Below, piece after piece: positions 1 to 12,729 of a stretch of 64,000 nucleotides of DNA. A model generated the notes under the pieces. It worked only from the letters and a program-made list of their open reading frames with translations. It was not told the origin of the DNA and did not search any database. The position numbers and the translations under genes are program-made. Origin of the DNA: Ricinus communis (taxonomy: Eukaryota; Streptophyta; Magnoliopsida; Malpighiales; Euphorbiaceae); the NCBI RefSeq assembly GCF_019578655.1, contig NC_063265.1, forward strand, positions 18,648,285 through 18,712,284, read 5' to 3'. Position 1 is the stretch's first letter, and each line of letters starts with the position of its first letter.

Positions 1-984
1 TGAAACTCCACATGACAGAATTTTATGAAGGCATATCATATTGTTTTCTAATAAAAAAATAACAAATAGCATATTTATAAAAATATTAATTGTAATATTT
101 ATAAACGATTAAATATAATCTTAAATACTAATGATAAATATGGTAAAATCTATATGATTTATTTAAATATAAGACTATTATGTTCTTAAAAACAATTATA
201 ACAATTATCATAGCTATTATATATTAATAATAAATCTTATTATCTTTCTAATAAAATATATATTTACATTAATATAATATATATAAATAAAATAATAATA
301 ATAATAACAGTATAGTAAAAGAATAAAAATTTTAAATTTGAATTATGAAAAATATTTAAAAATATTTAAAAATTTATTGGTCGAATTTAACAATTAGAAA
401 ATAATTATAATATATATATATATATATATGCGATATTAAAAGGTAATAATAAAAAATAGTAATAATATTAACAATATGATTTTTCAAGCATATTGATGTA
501 ATAAAATAGACACAAAACTAAAGTTGATAAATATATTTAGTAAAATCTTTGTATAGTAATACTGTATATAGGAATAACTTCTATGTAGTAATAAAAAATT
601 ATGGTTCCAATTTAGGCCAGTTATGTATATGAATAAATTATTTATTTTAATAAGTTATGATTTTTTTAAAAAATTTAAAAATATTTTTATATAACAATAT
701 TTTTATATATATAATTATAAAAAAATATAGGTTATGTTATGTTTTATTATAAAATTATTTTTTCTCTTCAATTTTATTTATATAATATGACAACATATTA
801 ATATATTTTGTCTTTCTTTTTCATCATCTCATTAATAAAGGTTAATAATTAAGTGCAAATAAAAATTTTAATACTCAAACCTTCATTAAGGTATAACCTC
901 ATCATAGTGATAAATTTTATTTGGTACTAAGTATATCACTGTAAAGAGATTTTGCTGCATATTTCTCATATTTATTTGCCTTAG

Positions 985-1061
985 TATATTTTTATTAGTC
1001 TTTTATAAAAATCAGATTTTACTATATTATATGATTTTTATAAAAGACTAATAAAAATATA
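985..1061. repeat. perfect inverted repeat (hairpin)
   Basis: Positions 985-1014 and 1032-1061 are exact reverse complements, 30 bp each, around a 17-bp spacer. The arm core reads TTTTTATTAGTCTTTTATAA. The arms could form a stable stem in RNA or cruciform DNA. A perfect foldback in diverged AT-rich DNA suggests a young miniature inverted-repeat element or a local inverted duplication. I could not identify a target-site duplication. Confidence 0.85.
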
Positions 1062-2004
1062 AATAGAAATATCATAAAGATAAAAGTAAAATTTAAATTT
1101 TATATTAATATGATTATAATTAAATTGTATAAATACATAAAAAAAAAATTGAATATAAAATAAATAAAATAATCAAAATCAAATTGCTACTGCTAGTGAG
1201 AAAAGAAAGTTGGATAGATTAAATGTCCTCATTGAATATAATAGCTTATATTTTCAAACTCAATATTAATCATTTTTAGAATGGAGAAAGTATTTATTTA
1301 TTTATAAACCAAGTAATTACTAATTATCTTTTATACGAATAAAATTACTAAAATAAATAAAATAATAAAATCAGATAAAAATAAAATTATACAATAAAGC
1401 AAATAGAATTAATAATTAAATAAAAATAAAAATATAATTAACAACCGATTAAAATTAGATTAATTATTAATATTTGATTCTTAAATTTTAATAAATAAAT
1501 TTAGTTTAGTCGTTAAGATACTATATAAAACCTCTAAATTAAATATTCATTGAATATTTTTAATTGATTGCTTACAAAATTAAAACGTTAGATTAAAAGT
1601 TAAGCTGTTTTATTTTTCAGAAAAAAAAAAGTTAAGATGTTTTAAATTAAGACCTACTTATGGAATAAGGTTCTTACGTTATATAAGTATCATGTCATGA
1701 GCGGTTTAGTTCTTTAAAATATTTTATACTTTTAAATATATTATAAATATTATTGATAATAATTTCTTTTTTTGTTCTCTTTTAATGGCTTTATTTTAAT
1801 TTTTCACTATAGAAAAGTGATAAATCAGATAATAAATAATTAATTTGAAAGAAATAAGTTAGAAAAATGCATACCATATGCATAAATGCTTGTTATATTA
1901 TTAGTTTGTTATAAATAAAATACCGCTTGATGAGAAGATATATTCAGTCCTTAAATATATTTCAATAATATATTGAAATCTTTTCTTTTATTTACATAAT
2001 AATT

Positions 2005-3470
2005 AGTTTTATTCGTGCGTTGCATAATTGTTATTATTATTTGAATTGTAAAATTAAATTTATAGATATAACTTAATAAATTTTTTAATATATAGTATTA
2101 ATTTATAATAATTTAAAAAGTAATAAAAAATTAATTATTTTTAAATATCCTTAATTTTTTTTTAAATTTTCAAAATTTTATTAACATAATAATATAAATA
2201 ATTATTTAAAAATATTTACTAATGAATTCTAATATCATATAAATTAATACTATGAATATAATGGATATTACTAATTTTTAGAATTAATAATTATTATACA
2301 ATTAAAAATTAATTTATTAGTGAATATAATATTTAAAATTACTTACTATAATTAATATTGTCATCTAATTGGAAAACTAAATTATTAGTTAATATAATAT
2401 TAAAATATAATTAATATGCTATTTTTTAAAATAATCATTATCTAATCATAAAATAGATTATTAGAAATTAACTTTTTATTTATATATTATTTATTAGGAT
2501 TAGAATCAGTATTTAATTAGATGTAACTTATTAATTAATAAATTAATAAAAAAAAGCTACAAAATTACAGATAAACTTGAATCTCATATATCAAAATAAG
2601 TACATATATTAAAATAAAAATTCTATGTGTCAAAAGCTAATCACATATATTAAAAAAAATTTAGGGCTCAGAAATTAATATAATATATATATTGATTTGT
2701 ATATGTTCTGTTTCTTTTCTATAAATTGGAAAGTGAAATTTTTTTTCAAAATTTTCAATTAAAAATTATTAATCCTCTTTTATCCGTGTGTTAAATGACT
2801 GTTATTATTATTTTGAATATAAAATCAAGTTGATTGATAAAATTTAATAAATATTTAATATTTAATATTAATTAATACTTTTTAAAAATAAAAACAAATG
2901 AATTATTTTTAAATATCCTTAGATTGTTTAAAATTTTAAAATTTTATTAATGCAATAATATAAATACTATTTTAAAATACTTATTAATTAATTTTAGTAT
3001 TATATGAATTAATACTATCAATATAATTGATATTATTTTTTAAAAAATAAAAAATTTATTATATAATTTAAAAAAATAATCTATTATTGAATTAAAAAAT
3101 ATATATTAAGAAGTTATTTTTAAAATTAGAATTATTATGCAATTAGAAAATTAATTTATTAGTTAATATAATATTAAAATATAATTAATATATTATTTCT
3201 TATTATAGAAATTAGTATCGCTATTTGGATCAGATAACTATTTATTATTTAATTTAATATTAAAATATAATTAATATATTATTTCTTAGGATTAAAGTCA
3301 GTATTTAATTAAAAATGTAACTTAATAATTAAAAAATTAATAGAAAAAACTATAAAATTACACACCAACTTGAATTCATGTGTCAAAAATAAATACATAT
3401 ATGAAAATAAAAAATAAATACACATATTAAAATAAAAATTATGTGTCAAAATTAAATATATATATATATA
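2005..3470. repeat. diverged direct duplication of an AT-rich unit
   Basis: Two head-to-tail copies lie at about 2005-2655 and 2775-3470. Both begin near a CGTG(C/T)GTT motif and run through the same ordered landmarks: a TATTTTTAAATATCCTTA block, ATATAATATTAAAATATAAT, an AGGATTA...CAGTATTTAATTA block, and a CTTGAAT segment followed by repeated ATATGTGTCAAAA-like pieces. Copies differ by many substitutions and small indels, so the duplication is old. It looks like mobile-element or tandem-repeat DNA without coding capacity. Confidence 0.7.
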
Positions 3471-3492
3471 TCAAAAAATTTATATTTTAAAA

Positions 3493-3495
<3 letters not shown>

Positions 3496-3539
<44 letters not shown>
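3496..3539. repeat. (AT)n microsatellite
   Basis: Uninterrupted alternating A and T for about 43 bases. Similar but shorter AT tracts occur near 411-428, 4975-4996, 19662-19690 and 26048-26072. Confidence 0.95.
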
Positions 3540-3543
<4 letters not shown>

Positions 3544-5859
3544 GAAAAAAACACTTAAATGTTAACGTCAGACAAAGAGTTACTCCATAAGAAAAACATT
3601 TAATATATCTATCTATATTGATGAACTTTATTTTGTTACTCTAAAATTTAAAATACAAATTACATGTGACATATGATATGCTAATGGTAGAGTCTAAGCA
3701 ATTAATTTGTGGAGCTTAAATAAGCTGAACATACCTTTAGTCGGATTTAGCTAATTTATTAAATAAGACTCCTCATTATTTTTAAAAATAATTTACTAAT
3801 AGATAAAAAAGAAAAGCTCTTGCCGAGTATAGTAATCGAGGCAGCGACTCGATTAGTTGCAGTCGTAATCTTTCCCATGAAATTAAAAGAAAGCTAAAAA
3901 GTGGAGAGACTCATAAAAGCCTTTTATGGTTCCCCTGAATTTGCAACCCGCTCCCAAGAGTGTTAGCTTTGCTCCTTTTGGGTTTTTGGAAATTCGGAAT
4001 GTTGTTAACTCAACTCTCTCCACCCTTTCCTCTCAACCAAACAAGGGATAAAAGGGTGAAAAGTTAACCGATTACAGTTTTCACCCTTTTATCCCCATTA
4101 ACAAACACACCCTTATTTCGAAAGACAAAAAAGAACACTGGCTTGGCCCCCCTTATAAATTTATGCAAGAAACTTTTCTAGGAGAAATAAAAGATTGGTC
4201 TCTTTGTCTGCCTAAGTAAAACACATTATAATATATACTAATATATATAGTAAGAAAAGTAGAGCCAATGTTTTTATGGGTCAAATCTCTTCTTCCCAAT
4301 GTTTTTCTTTCTTTTTTAATCTGTTCATACATCACGCCTTAAGTTCTCTTAAAAAGACAGCTTTGTTTATCTCATCCAATGGTTGCTCGCCACATACATT
4401 GTTTTGGTTGGTGAGTCAGCGGTCTAAAAGCCACCATTTTTCACATTAATCAAAAGGAGTTTGAGAGAATTTAAATGAGATAATTAATTAATTAACTAAC
4501 TTGGAAACGAGAAAAGGACTATGGTTTAATGGGTTAGACTAATAATAATTATCATTTTCGAAACAAACAAAAACAAATAAAAAAGAAAAAAAAAAACAGT
4601 GCTTGATCTTGCCATCTATCTAAACATATAATTGTGTTTGGTAACGACACATTAATCATGCTTTGATAATAATGATGATGTTGATCACGATAACTATGCA
4701 AATAATTTATTAGTCATATGAAATAGAAAATAAATAAGTAAAAGAGAAAAGTCAAATGCAGCAACATGGTCGCAGCAGCAGCGCCCTTGGGATTACGAGT
4801 AGTTATCATTTCCCCCATATTATTGTTTTGGTGCTATGGCCCTTCACTCTTGTTTGGTGAGAACACAATAATTTTAATGATTCTGAGGTAATAATAATTG
4901 CATTAATTAAGACTATAATTCTCACTTTCAATTATTTGGCACCCTTAACTCTTTTTTTTCTTTACAATAACGTTATATATATATATATATATATATGAGA
5001 AAATTAGTTGTGAAGTTTCTTTCTTTTTTTTTCTTTTAAAAGAAAAGGAGAAATTTAATATCATACATTATATATTAAGTGATTATAGATAAACTTAAAT
5101 TTATGAACTAATAAATTGATGATTTACTGCACATCTCATAAGACAATTAAGAGATTCGAATTGACACTATTTTTCTTTCAAAATCTAAAATTCATCAAAA
5201 ACCAAAAAAAAAATACATATTAGAAAAAGTTGAAATGCTAAACACATTAACCAAAATTTAATAGAAATATTATTACTTATCAAAATAAGCTTTAAATAAA
5301 AAAATTATACAGTAGAACTGTTATTTTCTGTTATTAAATAAGTTATAAGCCAATATATAATTATATATAAATAAACAGTTCAATATATATATTTTTTCTA
5401 TGTGAAGACAGGAAAATTTTAATATTAAGTAATTTATATTAAAGTGTTAGATATTTTGGGGTGATAAATATATGAAACTAATGAAGATTAGAGTATAGTA
5501 AGTGGATGACATACTCTAAGAGGTGTAATTATTTTCCTATATTTTAGCCAAAATTTGGTAGCCTGATAGATAGCTCAGGCAGTATCTCTCTCTCTCTCTC
5601 TGTGTTTCGTGCGGACCGTTGTGTATATTAATATAGATTCACGTGTGTTTGTCAACCTGGATTTGTCGGTCAAATCTTTACTCTCTCTCACAACACAAGG
5701 CAAAATTAAAAAGAAAAAAGAAAAAAAAAACATATATAGAAATTATAAAAGAAAAGAAAAAGAAAAGGGGGGGATTGTGCTTTCTTGACTTGTCAAGAAG
5801 AAAGATTTGTGTTTTGTGTGATCACATTTATAAATTCTGGATAGGGTTTTTGTTTTCTT

Positions 5860-5952
5860 TTTCCTTTATATAGTCTCTCTCAGGTTTCTTCTCCTTTTCT
5901 CATTATCATCCAATAAAAATACCCTTCTTTCTTTCTCTCTTTCTTGAAAACT
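5860..5952 (+). promoter_or_regulatory. possible core promoter and leader of the HD-ZIP gene
   Basis: A TTATATAG sequence at about 5866-5873 lies some 80 bases before the start codon and is followed by a pyrimidine-rich CT tract typical of plant leaders. A second CT repeat lies at about 5585-5603. The start site cannot be fixed from sequence alone; a longer leader starting near the upstream CT repeat is equally possible. Confidence 0.35.
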
Positions 5953-7517
5953 ATGGAGCTCGCATTGAGCTTAGGTGATGCTTCTAAGCCTTTCAAGTTT
6001 CTTGATAATACTACTCCTAAGAATAACAAGATGATACCCAATAAAGATCTAGGGTTTTGCATGGGCTTAGCTACTTCTGGTTTTGCTCCAAGGTCTCAAG
6101 ATAAAACTCATGATCATAGCCATGAAGGCGATGATGATGATGGTGATCGGAGAAGGGTTCTCTCCTCAGATCGTCCTGTTCAGCTTGATCTTTTACCTTT
6201 CTCTCCTGTGCATCCAGCTCGGAGACAAATCCCTTTTCCTTGGCTTTCAGATAACAGTAATATGTCTATCCTTTGTTCTTTCTTTTATCAATATTCTGTT
6301 TTTTTCTTATGAAAGATTCAAGAAAAAGAAAAAGCACCTCTCTTTGTTTTTTTCTCCTTCTCTCCAAGAACGCAAAACAATGTTTTTGTTATTTTCTTTC
6401 CTTTTATTTACCTTTTATGGGCACTTAAAGATCTGGGTTTTGCATGATTCGCTTATATAATATGGCTTTTTTTTTTTTTTTTTTCTATAATCAGTGGTGT
6501 CTGAACCGGGTTCAACAGATGGATCAGGAGGAGATAGAGGGTTTGATGTGAACAGGTTGTCAGTGGAAGAGGCAGAAGAAGGAGCGACACTGTCGTCACC
6601 AAATAGTGCTGCGTCGTCGTTTCAGATGGATTTTGGGATTAGAAGCAGCGGAATTGGTCGAGGAAATAAAAGAGATATGGAGTGTTTTGAAGCTGAGAGA
6701 GGTAGTTCAAGAGCAAGTGATGATGACGAAAATGGATTGACTCGCAAGAAACTTAGACTCTCCAAAGAGCAATCAGCTTTTCTTGAAGAAAGCTTCAAAG
6801 AACACAATACCCTTAATCCTGTAAGTCAAGCCAACACAAACACACAACACAAATCTCTAACCATTTATTATTTCTCTTGATTTAGGTAGCATATACAGTT
6901 CTATTTAGTGATACAGATTGTATTTTTTATGTACAGAAACAAAAGCTAGCTTTGGCAAAGCAATTGAATCTTCGTCCTCGCCAAGTAGAAGTGTGGTTTC
7001 AAAACAGAAGAGCAAGGTTTGTAGAGTTCAACAATTTTCTTGATTTTCATTTCTTGGGTATTGATTGAAAAAAGATATTAAAGTTTTTGTTATGTTTTTC
7101 TCTTTTTACAATATAAATAGGACAAAGTTGAAGCAGACGGAGGTAGATTGTGAGTATTTAAAGAGATGCTGTGAGATGCTGACAGAAGAGAACAGGAGGT
7201 TGCAAAAGGAATTGCAAGAATTAAGAGCCTTGAAAACTTCGCAACCTTTCTACATGCAACTTCCTGCCACCACTCTCACCATGTGCCCTTCCTGTGAGCG
7301 CGTGGCCACCACTACTACTTCCTCTTCCGGCACCACCACAACCACCACCAACAACAACAACGGCAGCAGCAAGAACAATAACCCAGTTGCCACCACCGCA
7401 GCTACCACCCCAAGTTCTACAGCATTGTCACTAGCTAATAAGCCCAAGTTATACCCTTTCAGCTCTCACTCTCAAACTCAGTTGCCTCAAGCTCAATCTC
7501 ACAAAGCTGCTTCGTGA
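5953..7517 (+). CDS. HAT14: HD-ZIP class II homeobox-leucine zipper protein, HAT14-like
   Basis: Transcription factor expected to bind DNA as a dimer in the nucleus. Exons: 5953-6256, 6495-6820, 6937-7016, 7121-7517; all joins keep frame and give 368 residues. The N-terminus MELALSLGD contains an LxLxL (EAR-type) repression motif. The homeodomain spans about 183-239 and includes helix-3 residues VWFQNRRAR, with introns 2 and 3 inside its coding region. Zipper leucines fall at 250, 257, 264 and 271. They are followed by the CPSCE motif at 292-296 that marks class II. The tail is Thr/Asn/Ser rich with simple-sequence runs. N-terminal segments such as KDLGFCM and SSFQ(M/L)DFGI match Arabidopsis HAT14 as I remember it. 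The ATG chosen is the first one in frame with the conserved N-terminus. Class II members act in shade and auxin responses; that role here is inferred from family. Confidence 0.93.
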
Positions 7518-10500
7518 CTCATTACCAAGGTGTAATTACTGCCAAAAGGAAAAAAAAAAAAAAAAACAACAGCAAAAACAAACAAATGAAATTAAAAGAA
7601 AAGTGGATATCTCTACTTCCTTCATCCATTTTTGTAAATATTATTATGGCTTGGAGAATTTCTTTTATTTCTATTTATTTATTTTTATTTAATTTTATGT
7701 AGTTGATTAGGGAAATAGAGAATTTCAAGAGTGGTTGATGATGATTAGTAGTATATTAGAGATTTTGTTAGAAAGATCTCAAATTTTGTGGGAATTAAGT
7801 AGTTAAAGTTTACTATCTAATGTAATTAATTGAATGTTATATTGAAATATATAGTTTGAAGAAGTTTGTTCATTAATTGATTGCCATTATCATTTATTCC
7901 TTACATTATCCATTTTGCCTTTTGCCATGGATGATTCTTAACGATATACATATCGAATCTATGACTCCCACTTGCAAAATTGAGCTACTATATAAATGCC
8001 TTGTGCTCGATCAAGAGTATAATAATAATAATAATAATAATGTGTCCATCCACTTGCCAGAAAAATATGCTGAATTTCGGGTTTAGGCATCTTTACCAGC
8101 CAACAATACCAGAGAAGAAAATTAGATTGCTTTTACTTGGTAACCAAACCACCATTGTCAAGAATGGCGAAATTTATGTTAGCCACATTACATACGCCGG
8201 GGAAGGGAAATGCTTAGCTATGGAAAAGTCATAGATACATGCAAATCATTTGATAAGCAAAAATTAATGATTAGGTGGTGCTAATCATGAACTTCCTTAG
8301 CAATCACCTTTTATTTCAAAGGAGGAAATTGAAATGGTCTACCCGTTTGATTTTCTTTTCTTTCTTTCTTTTTTATATAAAAAAAATAGAAATAAAATTT
8401 TGGGTTATTAGTCTTTCCTTATGCTGGTAAAATGATTGTTTAACAACCACTTCACATGTCATCCTATGATTTTTCATCTGTCATTTTCCAGATGCCAACA
8501 ATCAAATTTCCATACCCATTAATATCTGTTTTGAAAGTTTTGTGGACTCTTTCCATGGTAGATAGATGACAACAAAGTGTAATGTTCATACTCGTGAAAT
8601 TGTACCCAACAATTTTAAAAACTCATCAATTCTGAATCCCTACCCACTTGACCTAATAGCATTAACATGATATAGTACAGTGCCCCTTTAGACTAGTAGT
8701 TCCACACTTGATTGCTTGCTTCTAGTAGCTTTATTCACTGTTTACCTCATATATTATTATGGTCTTACAGCTTTAAATTTCAAACTTTGATCTCTCCCAT
8801 TTCCTATTCATTAAACAAACTCTACAACAGTTGCAAAGAACATATGGGGATTTGCAAAAATGAGAAGGAAACTGATTTTTTTTTAATATCATTTTTTATT
8901 TCCTTGTTTTTAATTTTTGTTCTTTTTAAATTCAAATTATTTATTTTTTTAAACATAGACTGAGAAAACCTGAAAAAGGAATATCACTCTTTATAGTTTT
9001 TATGAGTCATAAAATCTGGTTTCCCGTCTTGAGAAATTAATTATATAACTATTTTTTATTAATTTAACTTATTTTATGAATTGAAGAACAAAAAGAATTT
9101 CAGACTTTCCCATTGTTAACGTTTCTTCTTTTCTTGCATCCTCCTGCAACACTTTCTTGGTGTCCAACACAAAGATTCTGGTACCCAGGCGGAATTAGAA
9201 AAAGGATATTAGTAAGTAGTGGTTTCCATTTCCAGAGCCAAACCATGAAACTTTTCCTCTTAAGTTTAAACTTAAGAATCATTTAAGACCCTATTCTCAA
9301 AATAAAAAAAAAAAAAGGAATCATTTAAGACCCATTACAGGATCTTTAAAACATGTAATAATAAAAATTGAATAAACATATGAAGGGTAAGAATTCTGAT
9401 AGAATTAAAATAGGATTAGACTAGAATTAATCATATATTACAAGACAACAATATGATGCTCAATTTGTGCCATGGATGGAGCATTGTCCCAACATGAATT
9501 ATCAGACTAATAATGTGCAGGCAATAAAAATGTGTGTGCACATGAATAATGCTTAGAGCAAAACAAGAACATTTATTTGTCAGCTTCAAAACTCTAATTC
9601 TTACGTACCCACAGCCTCTAGTTCAATAATCTGTGCGACGAAAGCGTACTGCTTGACAATAATAATTTGTTGAAATAATAATTTAGAGCTGCCAATACGC
9701 TATAGAATTTAACTCGTTTCTATGTTATATATATAAATATAAAAGGGGGACCAAAAATTATTGTTTATGGGACCAGAAACTGTAAATATGAGATGGTCCC
9801 CTCCCCCATCAATCATCAACCATCAAGTCCCATGCTATCTTGACAGAAAATGAGAACAATATATGCATTGCAAACAAATGGGTATATAGAAAAGCATATG
9901 ATATATATATATGATATTAATTATAAGGAGAAAAAGAAGAAGGGATGTTGACAATTCAATAGCTTCAAATTTTATAATGTTCTTGGAGACTTATGTCAGA
10001 AATTAGTCATGGAATTGAAAGAATTATCCCCTCATAATGACCAAATTGATTGTGGATTGGTTCATAGCATAAATTTACTATATTAAAATGCTATCTTATA
10101 TTGAGCTTTAAAATATAAAAAAATCAAAATGTTAACCGCGCCAATTTAAAATTTATAATAGATTATAAACGAAAATCAAAGTTAGTCTAATTAATTTCTG
10201 GAATGGTATAATTGGGGATGGTCCCTCCATCAGATATCAAAGTCCCAACAATCAGAATAAGAAGGACAATGATTTGCACATGTAGTACAAGCAATTATAT
10301 GATATTGTTTCATACAATTAATTCAAGAAGAAAGTAGCAAGTAAGTGGGCAATGGATAATATTACTTTGCTGCCACAACACAAAGAACCAAAGGCAAAAT
10401 ACAATATATATGGTGTTCAAAACACTTCATTCTGCACAATCTGAGAGATGACAGGTTACTATCCGATCCAAGGGATTTTGAATTAGATGAAAACTTGAGC

Positions 10501-12729
10501 TGCCAATGATTTTATTTTCATATTTTGAAATTTAGCTCTTGTTATAGAGCGGGACCAAAAAATATTTTTGGGACCATATGTTTTGTGTATTATCTGAACA
10601 AAAAGGAGCAAAACTGCACTACGAGCAATTGAGAGAGATCTTGACATGACATTTTATGCCATTTTGATATACAAATGTATGGCAATTATTAATGTTAGTT
10701 TTTTATTTTATCTTTATAAACAAATAGTGCAGAAACTTAGTTACTGTAAAATAATCTATTCAGTAATTGTACAACTTTTCACCAAAATCAAAGAAAAACT
10801 TCAACTAAGACAATGGATATAACCACGTAACTACCAACCACAGATGTAAATTTACAACATATTACAAAACCCATCTTCAGTTCTGAACATATACATGAGA
10901 AATCATTCTTTTTGTGGACGCTGGCACATAGATGTAGCATCAGCAATCCCCTATCGATATTATCTCTCAATTAACCAAAACAAAAGGAAGAAGAAGAAGA
11001 ATTAAGAGACTTTTAAAACCAAAACCTAATCATTAAGATAGTTAATCTAGTAAATTCATTTAAGAATTAGCTTGCTTTTGGTTTAACCCAGTTCAAGTTT
11101 TGTAGTAGGATGGGTCATTTTGCACCATAGATAATAACTGTGTACAAGAGTGGGCTTCCTCAATACTTTTCTAAAAAATGCCATTTGCTGACCCTGAAAG
11201 GCTTCACTGAAGTTGGACCAAAAGCCCATCGTAGACTTCAATGCCACCATATTATATGAATTGGGCCTCAACAAACATTCGGTCCTGATAATCCAAACTC
11301 CTAGAAAGTAATGATAACAATTAAAAGGGAATGTTTCTAAAAAATATTATTTCTTTTCAAAAATATGGTGCAGTTGTTTTTTCTGTTGCTTTTTTTTTAT
11401 TTTTCTTTGGTTGTTTTACAATAATTTTCTATGACATGCAATTCTATTTTCTTTTTAGAGTAATTTTTATAGATAAATGAGAAGCTTTTTTAGCATGAAA
11501 TGTTGTCTTTAATTTGTGAGTTAATGTTCAATATATTCAGCAGGTACTTGATCTGAGTTTCCATTATGATCTACCCGCCTTCACAATGTTCTACCCGCCA
11601 ACCTAATTTTAGGGCTACTGCTGTTTGCAAGTGTTCCTTGTACCTGAACATGATGTTACGTCTCTGAATTTTCTTAATTTTTATTTTATTTTATTGAGTT
11701 CATATTTTTGCACTTAATTAAATTGAAAATTCTTCTTGTATTTTTAGTTACTTATAATAAAAAGAAATGTTTAATTTTGAAATTTAATAACACATTCTGC
11801 TGTCTGCCGACATCAGCGGAAAAAAGAAAAAGAAGAAGAAAATCTGAAAAATAGAAAAGTTATCATGTCTACCGCCGGTTAGCTACAGGATGACTAACAC
11901 CGACACGCCATTTTTTTAATCAAAATTATCGGCAGCCCAACTTAATAATTATTTATAGTCAAAAAAAAGAAAAACAAAACATCCCATGTGACAATGTGAG
12001 AGAAAGACTAAAGTGCAATTAAAAATCATAAAAAAGAACTTTGAATAATTTTATTATATTAATAAAAAGTCTTCAAAGTTAGTAAACAGTCGGTCATCTT
12101 TAAGGTGGAATTTTGCCGGATGCTCTGATCAACACAAATGCAAAACTACATACAAATCACCAAAATTATTATTATTATTATAATCACAGTCACACTCTCA
12201 TGTCCCTATTCCTTCTTCGAAAGCTTCACTTTCACATATTTAAACAAATCAAAAGATTAAATACCCAATGGTCACGGATCAAGAAGCATGAGAACAAATA
12301 ATTACAGCCCACTTTCTTCCTTTTTTTATTCAAGAAACAAACTAAACAATTATGGATTTACATTACTCAAAAAGCCATAATTTGAGGCTCAAAGAATATA
12401 TAAAGAAACACAGAGAGAGAGGCAGAGGGAAAGGCTCCACTCTTATTCTTCTTCTTTTTTAATCTTTTCTTTTCTTCTTCCGTAGATGTGATAATAAATA
12501 AGATGTCATTATTACTATAACACAGATATTCATCTTTCTTGTTGCTGCTCTAGATAGAGTTTAGAGAGGCACTATTTCTTGGATCTTCCCCGTGTTGTTT
12601 GTTTTTTTCTATAGTAACCCAAAATTGAAAGATAGAAGAAAAAAAAAAATAGAATCTAATGCCTATTCACGTTTGATTTCAGCTTTAATATTTCACCTGC
12701 ACCATCTAAAATTTGGCATGGCCTCATAT
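7518..12729. other. intergenic region between convergent genes
   Basis: It lies between the 3' ends of the HD-ZIP gene and the TBR-type gene, so both polyadenylation regions are inside it. There is an AAT microsatellite near 8020-8042 and a 16-base direct repeat beginning GAATCATTTAAG at about 9276 and 9319. A loose repeated block with GGGACCA motifs lies at 9690-10600. No convincing coding exon was found on either strand. Several short open frames near 10.8 and 11.1 kb have no recognisable composition or motif. Confidence 0.6.

Larger units (their letters stand above)
1..5580. other. AT-rich gene-free stretch
   Basis: No reading frame here looks like a protein. The sequence is mostly A/T runs, short TA and AAT microsatellites and the repeats listed separately. 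GC content rises slightly from about 3810 to 4130 and around 4760-4860, but neither patch translates into anything recognisable. The last kilobase before the HD-ZIP gene is presumably its upstream regulatory region; that is inferred from position only. Confidence 0.7.

Noticed and set aside
5643..5873. Possible upstream ORF before the HD-ZIP gene
   Set aside because: It starts at GTG, not ATG, and runs through A-rich leader or promoter sequence.
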